A stretch of DNA of 64,000 nucleotides from Armatimonadota bacterium (GTDB taxonomy: Bacteria > Armatimonadota > Hebobacteria > CAIYQO01): positions 124,001-188,000 of the forward strand of contig JAKPKV010000126.1 of the NCBI GenBank assembly GCA_029553475.1, in the 5' to 3' direction. Under the pieces are notes generated by a model. That model searched no databases and was not told the DNA's origin. It was given only the letters and a program-made list of their open reading frames with translations. The position numbers and the translations under genes were made by a program. Positions within the stretch are counted from its first letter, which is position 1; each line of letters starts with the position of its first letter. Below, one piece after another: positions 50,739-59,229 of this stretch.

Positions 50739-51794
50739 ATGGAGCAACGTATGCGTCTGGAAGTACAGGTTCACGCGCGCGCCGGGCTGCTCGGCAATCC
50801 ATCGGATGGCTACTACGGCAAAACGCTCTCCTGCCTGGTGGGCAATTTCAAAGCCCGGGTGACGCTGGAGGAGCGCGCGTATCTCTCGCTGCAGCCGCAC
50901 CCGCAGTTCGACCCGCTGGAATTCCAAAATATCACCGAGTTGGGAAAGACGTACGGCCAGCAGGGATATTACGGCGGCCTGCGGCTGCTGCAGGCGGCGT
51001 GCAAGAAGTTTTACGACGCGTGCACGCAGCGCGGCATCACCCTCGACGGCCCGAATTTCGCCTTGACGTATGACACCGACATCCCGCGGCAGGTGGGGCT
51101 GTCCGGTTCATCGGCGCTCGTCATCGCCACGCTGCGCGCGCTGCTCTGCTGGTACGGCGTGATGGACCGCTTCACGCAGGCGCAACTCCCCACCATCGCG
51201 CTGGAGACGGAGCAAGAGGAGCTGGGCATCACCGCCGGCATGCAGGACCGGGTGATCCAGACCTACGGCGGCCTGATGTATATGGACTTCGACCGCGCGG
51301 TGATGGCCGCGCGCGGCTACGGCCGGTATGAGCGGCTGGAGACGATCCTGCTGCCGCCGCTGTACCTCGCCTACGTCCTGCATCCCAGCGATTCGGGGAA
51401 GATTCACAGCGATGTGCGGCGGCGCTGGCACGACGGCGACCCGGAGGTGGTGCAGGCGATGCAGACCTTCGCCGGCTTCGCGGATACCGGCCGCGCGGCG
51501 CTGGAGCGCGGCGACGTGGGGGCGTTCAGCACGCTCTTTGACGAAGCCTTTGCCCTGCGGCGGACGATTTTTGGCGATCCGGTGCTGGGGCCGGATAATT
51601 TGCGCATGGTCGAGCTCGCCCGCGCGCACGGCCTGCCGGCCACCACCTGCGGCTCCGGCGGCGCCATCGTCGGCGTGATGGGCGATGAGCCGCAGAATGC
51701 CGCTTTCGCCGACGCGCTGGCCGCGGAAGGCTACCATTTCCTGCGCCTGGCAGTCGGGCCGGCGTATCCCTGGGGCGGTGAGCACTGTCGGTAA
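50739..51794 (+). CDS. GHMP-family kinase, glucuronokinase-like
   Basis: 351 residues. HARAGLLGNPSDGYYGKTLSC opens the domain, GLSGSSA (120-126) is the GHMP phosphate-binding motif, and GSGGAIVGVMG is the C-terminal glycine motif. The opening with NPSDGYYG is closer to glucuronokinase-type sugar kinases than to mevalonate or homoserine kinase. It would make sugar-1-phosphates for nucleotide-sugar synthesis. Leaderless start likely, since a -10-like TATATT ends 7 bp before the ATG. Confidence 0.8.
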   Translation: MEQRMRLEVQVHARAGLLGNPSDGYYGKTLSCLVGNFKARVTLEERAYLSLQPHPQFDPLEFQNITELGKTYGQQGYYGGLRLLQAACKKFYDACTQRGITLDGPNFALTYDTDIPRQVGLSGSSALVIATLRALLCWYGVMDRFTQAQLPTIALETEQEELGITAGMQDRVIQTYGGLMYMDFDRAVMAARGYGRYERLETILLPPLYLAYVLHPSDSGKIHSDVRRRWHDGDPEVVQAMQTFAGFADTGRAALERGDVGAFSTLFDEAFALRRTIFGDPVLGPDNLRMVELARAHGLPATTCGSGGAIVGVMGDEPQNAAFADALAAEGYHFLRLAVGPAYPWGGEHCR

Positions 51795-51955
51795 GAAATT
51801 GTCCGAGCCGTCTCGGTGTGCGGCTGCTGAGGGGATGCCGGCCTGGATCACGGCGGACGTCCGAGGCGCTATCGAGAGAGAGGGTGAGGATGGCCAACGC
51901 GGAGCCTGCGGCAAGCCACCAGTAGGCACGCGCCGAGACGGCTCGGACAGTTTCT
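51794..51955. repeat. 162-bp element with 23-bp inverted ends
   Basis: AGAAATTGTCCGAGCCGTCT... (51794-51816) and its reverse complement (51933-51955) match at 22 of 23 bases. The interior has no coding sign. It lies between the kinase stop and the CBS gene. Confidence 0.8.
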
Positions 51956-51992
51956 AAAAGATGGGTATACCGCAGTTGAAAGGAGGCGCGCG

Positions 51993-52469
51993 ATGGCGGC
52001 GGCAAAGGAGATCATGACCCGCGACGTGGTGACGGTACAGCCGGAGACGCCGGTGGCCGAGGTGGCGGAACTGCTGGCGAGGCGCTGCTTTGGCGCGGTG
52101 CCGGTGGTCGCCGGGGATGGGACGGTGCTCGGCGTCGTCTCGGAGGAGGACCTGGTGGAGCGCGCCTCGCGGGTGCACCTGCCGCACCACGTCTACTTCC
52201 TCGGCGCGGTCGTCTATTTGGAAGACCCGCGCAAATTCGCGGCGGAGGCGGAGAAGATCCTCGCCCTCACCGCCCGGGAGATCATGCACCGCGATTTCGC
52301 CCGCATCGGAGCGGATGAATCCATCGAGACGGTGGCCACCCGCCTGCTGCGCGACGATCTCCGGCGCCTGCTGGTGCTGGATGACCGGGGACGCCTGCAG
52401 GGCCTCATCACCCGCGCCGATATCGTGCGGACGTTCACCACGGAAGGTCGCCTGCCCGACGAGGCGTGA
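51993..52469 (+). CDS. Two-CBS-domain protein
   Basis: 158 residues. AAAGGAGG lies before the ATG. Paired CBS repeats begin AKEIMTRDVVTVQPETPVAEVAELL and REIMHRDFARIGADESIETVATRLL, each ending in the typical strand (VLGVVSEEDL and LQGLITRADIV). CBS pairs bind adenine nucleotides and regulate a partner. No partner domain is fused. Confidence 0.9.
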   Translation: MAAAKEIMTRDVVTVQPETPVAEVAELLARRCFGAVPVVAGDGTVLGVVSEEDLVERASRVHLPHHVYFLGAVVYLEDPRKFAAEAEKILALTAREIMHRDFARIGADESIETVATRLLRDDLRRLLVLDDRGRLQGLITRADIVRTFTTEGRLPDEA

Positions 52470-52477
52470 GGAGCGCC

Positions 52478-53101
52478 GTGGCCGAGATGCCCGCAACGCC
52501 GACGCGCGCGCCCGTGTGGGCGCCGAATCCGGGGGTGCCGCCGGTGGCGCGGGTATTGGCCTACGCCTTCGGCGCGCTGCTGGCGCTCACGGTCTTGCTC
52601 TCGCTGATCATCGAGCGCCCGCCAGACCGGCCCATTCCCCCGGCACGCTGGGCGACCTATACCGCGCCCGACGGATTGACCCTGCGCTATCCCGCCGGCT
52701 GGCGTGTGCGGACCGAGTCACAGGGGCAATCGCGCACCATTCTCTTCACCCAACAGCCGCACAGCCCGGTGATGGTGCAGGCGATGACGGTGACGCTGGC
52801 TCGTGAGATTGACGCCGCCGCCCGCGCCTTCATCGCGACAGCGGTGGAACACAGCCTGCGCGCGGACTACCCGGACTTCACCCCGACCACTTCCGACAGC
52901 GACCTCCATCGCTTCACCTGCGCCGCCCGCGGTGCGAATCCGCTCCCCCTCGCCGGCGGCTGGACCCTGCGCACCGACGGCGCCCGCGCCGTCGTCCTCC
53001 TCGCCCTCACCCCCGCGTCAGGCTGGCCCGCCATGGAGCCGATCCTCGCCACAATGCAAAAAAATCTCACTTTTCCCGCGAATCCTCCCCAGGCACCTTG
53101 A
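52478..53101 (+). CDS. Membrane-anchored PsbP-like protein
   Basis: 207 residues from the GTG at 52478, which has AGGAG 4 nt upstream (a GTG at 52466 overlapping the CBS stop and an ATG at 52487 are alternatives). One membrane helix (AYAFGALLALTVLLSLII) precedes a domain opening YTAPDGLTLRYPAGWRVRTE, the PsbP/DUF1795-like pattern. The role is unknown. The stop overlaps the -35 box of tRNA-fMet. Confidence 0.65.
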   Translation: MAEMPATPTRAPVWAPNPGVPPVARVLAYAFGALLALTVLLSLIIERPPDRPIPPARWATYTAPDGLTLRYPAGWRVRTESQGQSRTILFTQQPHSPVMVQAMTVTLAREIDAAARAFIATAVEHSLRADYPDFTPTTSDSDLHRFTCAARGANPLPLAGGWTLRTDGARAVVLLALTPASGWPAMEPILATMQKNLTFPANPPQAP

Positions 53102-53126
53102 CAAATCCCCCGTGACCTGCGATACT
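53098..53126 (+). promoter_or_regulatory. Promoter of tRNA-fMet
   Basis: TTGACA (53098-53103), 17 bp, GATACT (53121-53126). The start would be 4-5 nt before the tRNA. Confidence 0.75.
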
Positions 53127-53136
53127 AACATGTCAC

Positions 53137-53213
53137 TGCGGGGTGGAGCAGTCTGGCAGCTCGTCGGGCTCATAACCCGAAGGTCGTGGGTTCAAATCCC
53201 ACCCCCGCTACCA
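53137..53213 (+). tRNA. Initiator tRNA-fMet (anticodon CAT)
   Basis: 77 nt. Initiator hallmarks are the unpaired first acceptor position (T1 opposite T72) and three G-C pairs in the anticodon stem (GGGCTCATAACCC). T-arm GTGGG-TTCAAAT-CCCAC and encoded CCA. It is the integration target of the element to its right. Confidence 0.96.
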
Positions 53214-54946
53214 ATTGCAATGACACCCATAGCCGAAAACCGGCTGTGGGTGTTTTTCTTTTTGGGGCGTCGCTCAATCTTCGGCGGGATGGCGTAGGTG
53301 GAGATCGTCAGCACTTCGCTGTCGGGATCGTACTCCATGCTGTGAATGAAGTATCGGATGAACTTCCGCTTCTCTTCCTCCGTTCCCTCACGCATGACCT
53401 TGTGGAAGAGGTGCTGCATGTCCTCGATCTCCTCCTTGGTGATCGTCGGCACGGTCGCGGCGACGGCCTCACACTCTCGCAGTTCGGCTTCCAACTCCTT
53501 CTGGCGCATATCGAGCCGCTGCAATTCTGCCGCAAGCGAGTCGACCATCGGCATGCCCTTCTTAATCGCATCGAGCAGGTTGGCGGTCTCTTTCTGCACT
53601 TTCGCCAACTCACGCTTCGCAGTCTCGAAGCCCCGCGCTTTCTCTTTCTGATGTGCCGTCCACATGCTGAAGATCAATTTGGTCAATCGTGTCTGATCAG
53701 TGAGCATGAACAGGTTAAGGTCGATCTCCTCAGTGACAGCGCGTTCGACGGCTTCCTTCGGGAGTTGGGTCATATTGCCGCACCCTAACCCCTTCCGATA
53801 CCGCTTCGCGCCGCAGACATAATAGTCGTACCCTCGATTGCTGAAACTCGTAATGTGCTCCTCACACCGTGCACAAGTGAACAGCCCGCCGCTTAACAGG
53901 AATCGACTGCCCCGGTTTCGGGTGTTGGCGTTGAATTGCTTCGTATGCTGGCGGTACAGGTTGGCGCGTTCCGCATTCACGGCCATCAGCGCTTCGGCCT
54001 CTTCAATGGTAATGATTGCCGGGTGCGCATTCTCGATGATCTCCCACTTGCTTGCCGGATTCATTTTCTTCCCGCGCCGACAGCGGACGTTCCATAAACC
54101 ATACCCGGCATATTGTAACAGCGCCCACGGCTGGAGCATCGCGCGGACAGTGCTTGTGCCCCAATGTGACTTGCGCGCCGCCGGAATCCCCTGCGCGTTC
54201 AGAAAATTGGCGATGGCATCCAACGAGGCACCATTGAGGCGCATCTCAATCAGGACGTAACGCGTCCACTCCCACAGCGGCTGTCCTGCGACTTCCGTCT
54301 CATCTTTCGTCCACAGGGTCTTCATGCGCGGCTCATTGCGCTTCATCCCTCGCGGTACCTTGTATGCCGTCAACCCCCACGGCGGTGCGCATCCATTCTT
54401 GTAGCAAAAACCTGTTTCGGGGTCGCGTTGCCGAATGTTTTCGTGCATGCCTTTGCGGGTGTGCATCGATACATCGAGGCTGTATGCTTCGTTCTTCGCA
54501 TACATCATATGGGTGATGAACGGCGCATGCGAACTCTCACGGTCGATCTGCGGATCAAGAAGGAACAGTACTTCAATATCATTCTCGCGTAATTTCTCGA
54601 TGAGTTGTTCTGCTTTATACCCCTGCCGATAGAACCGTGACGACTCGTGGGTGACGAAGTGGGTCACACGGGGATCATTCAGCGCGAAGTTGATCGCCTT
54701 CCAAAAGGCGGGGCGATTGTCTTCGCTATCGAACGCGCTGCTGTGATCTTCAAACATGGGATCGTGCAGAACCGCATTGTCGCGTTCCGCTGCCTCGCGA
54801 ATAGCACGTTGTTGAGCCGAGAGAGATTGCCCCGTACTCTGATCTTCGGTCGAGACACGGATGTAGCCAACCCAATACGGGGTTTTGCCTTGGACGGTCT
54901 GTGAATCGACAGACTCTTTACCTTGCAGGATGTCACTCAATCGCAT
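53192..54946 (-). CDS. Large serine recombinase (integrase)
   Basis: 584 residues. The catalytic domain has YIRVSTEDQS (nucleophile Ser32) and THESSRFYRQG. The recombinase domain follows (WEWTRYVLIEMRLNGASLDAIANFLN), then a zinc ribbon (CARCEEH, YYVCGAKRY, GLGC) and a long coiled coil near the C-terminus, the layout of phage-type large serine integrases. The ATG at 54946 has GGAGG upstream. Its last eight codons, including the stop, lie inside tRNA-fMet (53192-53213), so the junction created by integration completes the gene. Confidence 0.92.
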   Translation of the reverse strand: MRLSDILQGKESVDSQTVQGKTPYWVGYIRVSTEDQSTGQSLSAQQRAIREAAERDNAVLHDPMFEDHSSAFDSEDNRPAFWKAINFALNDPRVTHFVTHESSRFYRQGYKAEQLIEKLRENDIEVLFLLDPQIDRESSHAPFITHMMYAKNEAYSLDVSMHTRKGMHENIRQRDPETGFCYKNGCAPPWGLTAYKVPRGMKRNEPRMKTLWTKDETEVAGQPLWEWTRYVLIEMRLNGASLDAIANFLNAQGIPAARKSHWGTSTVRAMLQPWALLQYAGYGLWNVRCRRGKKMNPASKWEIIENAHPAIITIEEAEALMAVNAERANLYRQHTKQFNANTRNRGSRFLLSGGLFTCARCEEHITSFSNRGYDYYVCGAKRYRKGLGCGNMTQLPKEAVERAVTEEIDLNLFMLTDQTRLTKLIFSMWTAHQKEKARGFETAKRELAKVQKETANLLDAIKKGMPMVDSLAAELQRLDMRQKELEAELRECEAVAATVPTITKEEIEDMQHLFHKVMREGTEEEKRKFIRYFIHSMEYDPDSEVLTISTYAIPPKIERRPKKKNTHSRFSAMGVIAIGSGGGI

Positions 54947-55041
54947 ACCAACCTCCAAAACACCACATGGTGGAGTTTTTTCCTCTTAATCATAGCACAG
55001 ACTGGCGGTTGCAGGCGTGGATGTGCACAGGTAGTTTTTAC

Positions 55042-55080
55042 ACTTGGGGTATAGGCCGTCGCCGCTCCCATACCCCAAGT
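55042..55080 (-). other. Strong hairpin after the reverse transcriptase
   Basis: Perfect 11-bp arms ACTTGGGGTAT (55042-55052) / ATACCCCAAGT (55070-55080). It lacks the AGC triad and GNRA-capped shape expected for group II domain V and has no T-run. It may end or protect the RT transcript. Confidence 0.6.
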
Positions 55081-55094
55081 CCTGAGGAGGATCA

Positions 55095-56425
55095 CTACAC
55101 CTTCTCCCCCCGGCGGCTCACCCCGTGGCGATGTTTGCGCTCGTGGGTGATACCGGAGTGGTGTGTGTCCCCCTGTGCGCGACTGGCGTGTGTGCCCCGG
55201 AGGAGGAGGACGCCTACGTTGGTGGGGGCGTTCTCTCTCTTGTGGGCGGGCTTGGCCGTAGAGCCTTGCCCTCCACGCTGTGCCGACCCTCTCCAGTCCT
55301 TGATGTAGTGGAGATGGCGTCGCATCGGCTCATCCGTATCCGTGAGTCTGTAGGCGGCGCGGAGACCTTGGGTGTATTGCCCGAGTCTCTTATCGCGCTC
55401 TGCACGGGTGAGCGAGGCGTTCGTGTTGATGCGATCTACTCGGGTGCGCCAGTTGGCCTGCCGGTCTTTCGAGACGCGGCGCTTGATGTGCCATGCGCCC
55501 GTGTGGTCGCGTTCACGAATGATCGTCCACCCGAGAACCGAGATGCCTTGATTGATGTGCTTCGTATAGCACTTATGTTCTTTGGTCGAGAGCGACAGGC
55601 GCAGTTCGTCGTGTAGGAACTGCCCGATGTGTGTACGGATCGCTCTGCCGTCCTCTGCGGAATGGGTCAGGAACAGCAGGTCATCGGCGTATCGAACATA
55701 GAAGAAGTCGTATTCGGCCTTCAGCACTGTCATGACCATCTCGTCGAGGGCGTGCAGGTAGATGTTGCATAGCAGGGACGATAGAACGCCCCCTTGGGCA
55801 ATGCCCCGCGTTGCACCGTTCCACCGACCGTGCTCATAGATCGGGCACTGTGCCTGCTCCATGATCAGGCGTTCGAATGCCGGATCATCGATACGCCGTT
55901 GTAACGCCGCGTGCAGGATGTCGTAATCGAGCGAGTCGAAGCACTTCTCGACATCGCACTTCGACAGGTACCTGAAGGCATTCGTCTCGATCTCCTGCTC
56001 GATTGCCGAGATAGCCTCAAATGTTGAGCGGTTCGGGCGATACCCGTAACTGCACTCCAATAAGCTGGTCTCGCACAGCGGATCGAGCACCCAATAGATC
56101 GCCCGTTGCATACAACGATCACGCAAGGCGGGAATACCGATGTGACGGTAATCGCCATCTGGTTTCGGCAGGCGCTCACCACGAATGGGACGGGGATGGT
56201 ATCGACCATCAGATCAGGGTACTCCTTCCACATTCGCTTTGTCTCGCCATCAAGGCCGGGAGCTTTCGCACCTTTGCTCTTCAGATATTCATCTGCTGCA
56301 CCGAATAGGTAGTAATAGCAGGCGACGATTTCGCTTCCGCCGGTGAAATGTTCGCGCGGGTGTCGATGTGCCCAAGCTATAAGTAGCTTCCGCAGTAACC
56401 GCTGATCTAACGACTCGATGAGCAT
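55095..56425 (-). pseudogene. Reverse transcriptase with frameshift
   Basis: About 440 codons in two frames. The 5' part (from the ATG at 56425 with TAGGAG upstream) includes SKGAKAPGLDGETKRMW, then the frame changes near 56185. The second frame continues GERLPKPDGDYRHIGIPALRDR, YGYRPNRSTFEAI, GIAQGGVLSSLLCNIYLHALD, YVRYADDLLFL and ISVLGWTI, the RT motifs 0-6. One missing base explains the shift. QGGVLSS is group II-like, not the xGxxxSQ of DGR enzymes. Maturase, endonuclease and domain V are not seen, so the class is unclear. Confidence 0.75.
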
Positions 56426-57034
56426 CTCGATCTCCTACAGAACTCACGGATACGGGGTGTGGGGGTCACGGGTCAGTTGGGACACAGCAACAGCATGCGT
56501 CAACTGAGTACCGTGACTCCCCGACCTCTACCAGTGCCTACCATCCCAAGTTACGCCTTGTGGGCAACCGCTTAGGCGGGCGGCGGACAAACAGCATTCA
56601 TCTCAAGGTGGAATGGTCTCCTTTTCGACCTGACATGTACTGATTGCCGTAGACACTGCCGGTGTCATCATGACTCCCGGAACACGATGGGCGGCACGAA
56701 GGCTCCTGCATCCCGACTCGACCTCCTTCTGTGCTACCGGCTGACCACACGCATCTGCATGTGCGACCTATAAAGGTCGCCACCACCTGACGACTCCATG
56801 TCGCCGCGTCCTTCGCCACGGGTTAGAGCCAGCCATTTCGCGATCCTAATGACCGCTGCATGCCGTAGCGGGCGTTGGGTCAGCGGGTAGTCCAACTTTG
56901 GGCTTCATCGGACTTCCGCCGGTCGTATCGATCAGCATGTTCTGTATCTAGGCGAAGGTATGTTGCAGCTTCACTTTTCAATACAGGAACACGCGGAACA
57001 ATCCACTCGTCGGTGAAAGGCACCGGCACCAAAC
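56426..57034 (-). other. Structured non-coding region upstream of the RT
   Basis: A 609-bp stretch without a clear gene. It has a nested hairpin just before the RT (GTCACGG 56465-56471 with CCGTGAC 56511-56517; CAGTTG 56474-56479 with CAACTG 56501-56506) and GCGACCT/AGGTCGC near 56770. A 37-codon minus-strand ORF at 56598-56711 starts after AAGGAGG but resembles nothing known. The region may be the RNA partner of the RT. Confidence 0.4.
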
Positions 57035-57241
57035 TCACAAACAACTAGGGTTATGCGCTTGGGCAGTCGCTGGCCCAGGCGTAGATGACATCACTCCGTG
57101 CCGCTCCTGCTCCTTCTGCAACGCCCGGACGACCCACGTAGCGAAAAGATGCTCGACCTCCTCGATCTCTTCGATGGTCATCACCTGATCGGCAGATCGA
57201 ATATCAAACCGAAGATAAGTTGTCGGGCGTCCTCTGCGCAT
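57035..57241 (-). CDS. Small acidic/amphipathic protein, unknown
   Basis: 68 residues. AGAGAGG lies before the ATG. TYLRFDIRSADQVMTIEEIEEVEHLFATWVVRALQKEQE-like text predicts a helical protein. It is the first short gene upstream of the RT region on the same strand. No family recognised. Confidence 0.45.
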   Translation of the reverse strand: MRRGRPTTYLRFDIRSADQVMTIEEIEEVEHLFATWVVRALQKEQERHGVMSSTPGPATAQAHNPSCL

Positions 57242-57737
57242 CGCAAACCCTCTCTCATTAGTGCCGTTTCGCCTACAGGTTGTTATACGACGGGCGATAT
57301 GTCACTGTGCAACTTTGTCACCTCGTGGGGTTTAAGCCCCTTTTCACATCCTGTTATTCGATAAAATCGGGGCTGTGTGTCGTCCGTGGCGAAAAATTTC
57401 GCCCACTTTTTTAGTGTGGGGCGATACGAGGTCACTGAAGAGCTTGAATGCCCTACTCCTCTCCCGAGGCTGACTCGTCGCGCTGCGGGGCGTGTGGGCG
57501 GCAAGGATGGCGTCTCGCGCGGGAAGACGTGGCGGAGGGCTGGCCGGGGTTGGTCACGAGGGTGCGGTTGGGGTAAGCGGAAAGCGGAAAGCGGAGAGCG
57601 GAGAGCGGAGAGCGCTACGCCATCAGTGGTGGGGCCGGGTTGTCGGTCTACGTGCAACCTGACTGGTGGGTGTCCAAGGTTCTCGCGACGTATCGGTGCA
57701 CTCGACAACGAGTGCCCGCGCGATGGAGAGAGGGCGT
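57242..57737. other. Gene-free stretch with short repeats
   Basis: No convincing gene. Present are a 16-bp palindrome GGCGAAAAATTTCGCC (57388-57403), a GGGGTTTAAGCCCC hairpin near 57330, and five heptamer units GCGGAAA/GCGGAGA (57577-57614). Confidence 0.5.
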
Positions 57738-58103
57738 CTACGGTCTTTCGAGGTCGTCGGCGTCTTCGCTGGCAAGAACACGAGCGATTTGGATCAAGCG
57801 TCTTCTGTTCGCCGCTGTCATTTCGCCGTAATAGCCGACGAGTTCGGCTTGCCCCTCGACGGCATCGCGTTGGGTCGAGATTTTCCCGGCGTGTCGCAGG
57901 ACTTCCTCTTCGGGAAGATGCAGCGCATGCGCAATCGCGACGAGCGCATTCGTACCCGGCGGGCGCTCACCTGAGAGAATGCGGCTGATGTGGCTGCGTG
58001 TGATGTTACTGCGTCGGGCAAGGTCGGCGTGCGACCACTCGCGCTGCGCGAGTTCACCCGACAACCATACCCTGAACGACTCGTAGGATGCGTATTTGGG
58101 CAT
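57738..58103 (-). CDS. XRE-family repressor
   Basis: 121 residues. The helix-turn-helix is WSHADLARRSNITRSHISRILSGERPPG. The C-terminal part (ALVAIAHALHLPEEEVLRHAG) is a helical oligomerisation tail, with no RecA-cleavage domain. It is divergent from the cargo operon at 58232 and probably represses it through the palindromes between them, as in phage and ICE control regions. Confidence 0.85.
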   Translation of the reverse strand: MPKYASYESFRVWLSGELAQREWSHADLARRSNITRSHISRILSGERPPGTNALVAIAHALHLPEEEVLRHAGKISTQRDAVEGQAELVGYYGEMTAANRRRLIQIARVLASEDADDLERP

Positions 58104-58114
58104 GGCGGTATCGT

Positions 58115-58178
58115 GCCATAAATGGCGGCATCATATGACACCGAATAGTTGTCACACGGTGCCGATTCACGGTATACT
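58115..58178. promoter_or_regulatory. Operator palindromes and promoter of the cargo operon
   Basis: Two palindromes, GCCATAAATGGC (58115-58126) and TGACA-N9-TGTCA (58136-58154), lie just upstream of the XRE ATG. A rightward promoter TTGTCA (58149-58154), 18 bp, TATACT (58173-58178) overlaps the second palindrome, so a bound repressor would block it. Confidence 0.6.
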
Positions 58179-58231
58179 CAAGCCACCTCTCGCAGGCCAT
58201 TCATTCACAAGCAGGGGAACCGGAGGCGGCG

Positions 58232-59185
58232 ATGATATGCACACGATGTGGGCACGAGGCAACAGCGACTGATCGCTTCTGCGCCGGGTGCGGCGAGGCG
58301 TTGCCGTCGGGTGGCGATGTCGCTCCTCCCGACCCCGCACAACTCGTCGCCGCAGACGGTCTCCGACGGCAGGCCCGACCGTGGGTCATCGTCCTCGCCG
58401 TGCTACTCAGCCTCACCTGCTTCGGTCTTCTCATCGGTGTGCCGCTACTGATCACCGAGTTGAAGCCCGTACCGGTCGGCACGCGCCCGCGTAATGTGGG
58501 GTGGTTGATCGCAGGCGGTGTGTATCTGTTGCTCGTCATCGTCTACATGGCGAACATGCCACGGTTGATTCGAGCGCTCCCGCCGGAGCCGGTGGCAACA
58601 GCGCCGTCGCCATCTACAGACACGCCGTCCCCTGCACCTTCGCACACCGCGCCGGTTTTGCCCACGCCGTCACCCACCCCGCGCACGGCAACCGCGCCGG
58701 TTGTCATCCCGAAGCCTGCGCCTCCCTCCGCAGGTGGCAAACATGCCGTGCCGTGGCTGCCGAGTGAGAAGCAATACCTGACCGAGACGACCGGCGTGAC
58801 GGCGGAGATACGCAGGGTGACGTTAAAGCTCGTAGCGCACTACCGCCCGCCGGTCTACACCGAATCGAGTCTGACGGATGAGACATGGCGGAACGATCTC
58901 GCGATGATGCTGGTCATGCTCGACACCGGGGTTGCCCAAGGACTGCGGGCGACCATCGAAGTGCCGTCGACGCGCCTCGAAGACTATAACATTGCGTTCG
59001 AAGCCGCGATGCAAGAAGCAGGGCCGGTGCCCGAGATGATGACACGGGCCATCGATACCCTCGACCCTGCGCTCCAACGACAGGCGTTTGCCCGCCTTCG
59101 CGTCGCGGATACGAAACTCAAGCAGGCGACAGCGCTGCTGGAGACCGCGAAGTACCAACCCGCCGTCCTGATCGATTACGATTAA
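58232..59185 (+). CDS. Zinc-ribbon membrane protein, unknown
   Basis: 317 residues. GGAGG lies before the ATG. N-terminal zinc ribbon CTRCGHEA...CAGCGEAL, two membrane helices (WVIVLAVLLSLTCFGLLIGV; VGWLIAGGVYLLLVIVYMA), a Pro/Thr-rich linker (about 125-165), then a helical domain. It is the first gene of the repressor-controlled unit. The linker suggests the C-terminal domain works away from the membrane. No family recognised. Confidence 0.65.
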   Translation: MICTRCGHEATATDRFCAGCGEALPSGGDVAPPDPAQLVAADGLRRQARPWVIVLAVLLSLTCFGLLIGVPLLITELKPVPVGTRPRNVGWLIAGGVYLLLVIVYMANMPRLIRALPPEPVATAPSPSTDTPSPAPSHTAPVLPTPSPTPRTATAPVVIPKPAPPSAGGKHAVPWLPSEKQYLTETTGVTAEIRRVTLKLVAHYRPPVYTESSLTDETWRNDLAMMLVMLDTGVAQGLRATIEVPSTRLEDYNIAFEAAMQEAGPVPEMMTRAIDTLDPALQRQAFARLRVADTKLKQATALLETAKYQPAVLIDYD

Positions 59186-59229
59186 CGGCATGCGCTGGTC
59201 GCTGTCCCTATCGCAGACAGAGGAGACGA

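Noticed and set aside
55001-55094. Group II intron domain V after the RT
   Set aside because: The hairpin has no AGC triad, bulge or GNRA loop in the right place.
55125-55616. 163-codon plus-strand ORF opposite the RT
   Set aside because: The minus-strand frame carries the RT catalytic motif YADD and accounts for this region.
56598-56711. 37-codon ORF after AAGGAGG upstream of the RT
   Set aside because: The ribosome site is good, but the sequence is inside a strongly structured region and matches nothing; kept only as a note in the region entry.
55095-57034. Diversity-generating retroelement around the RT
   Set aside because: The RT has QGGVLSS, not the xGxxxSQ motif of DGR enzymes, and I found no repeat resembling the FGE C-terminus near it.
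57577-57614. CRISPR-like short array
   Set aside because: Units are seven bases with no spacers; it is a simple tandem repeat.
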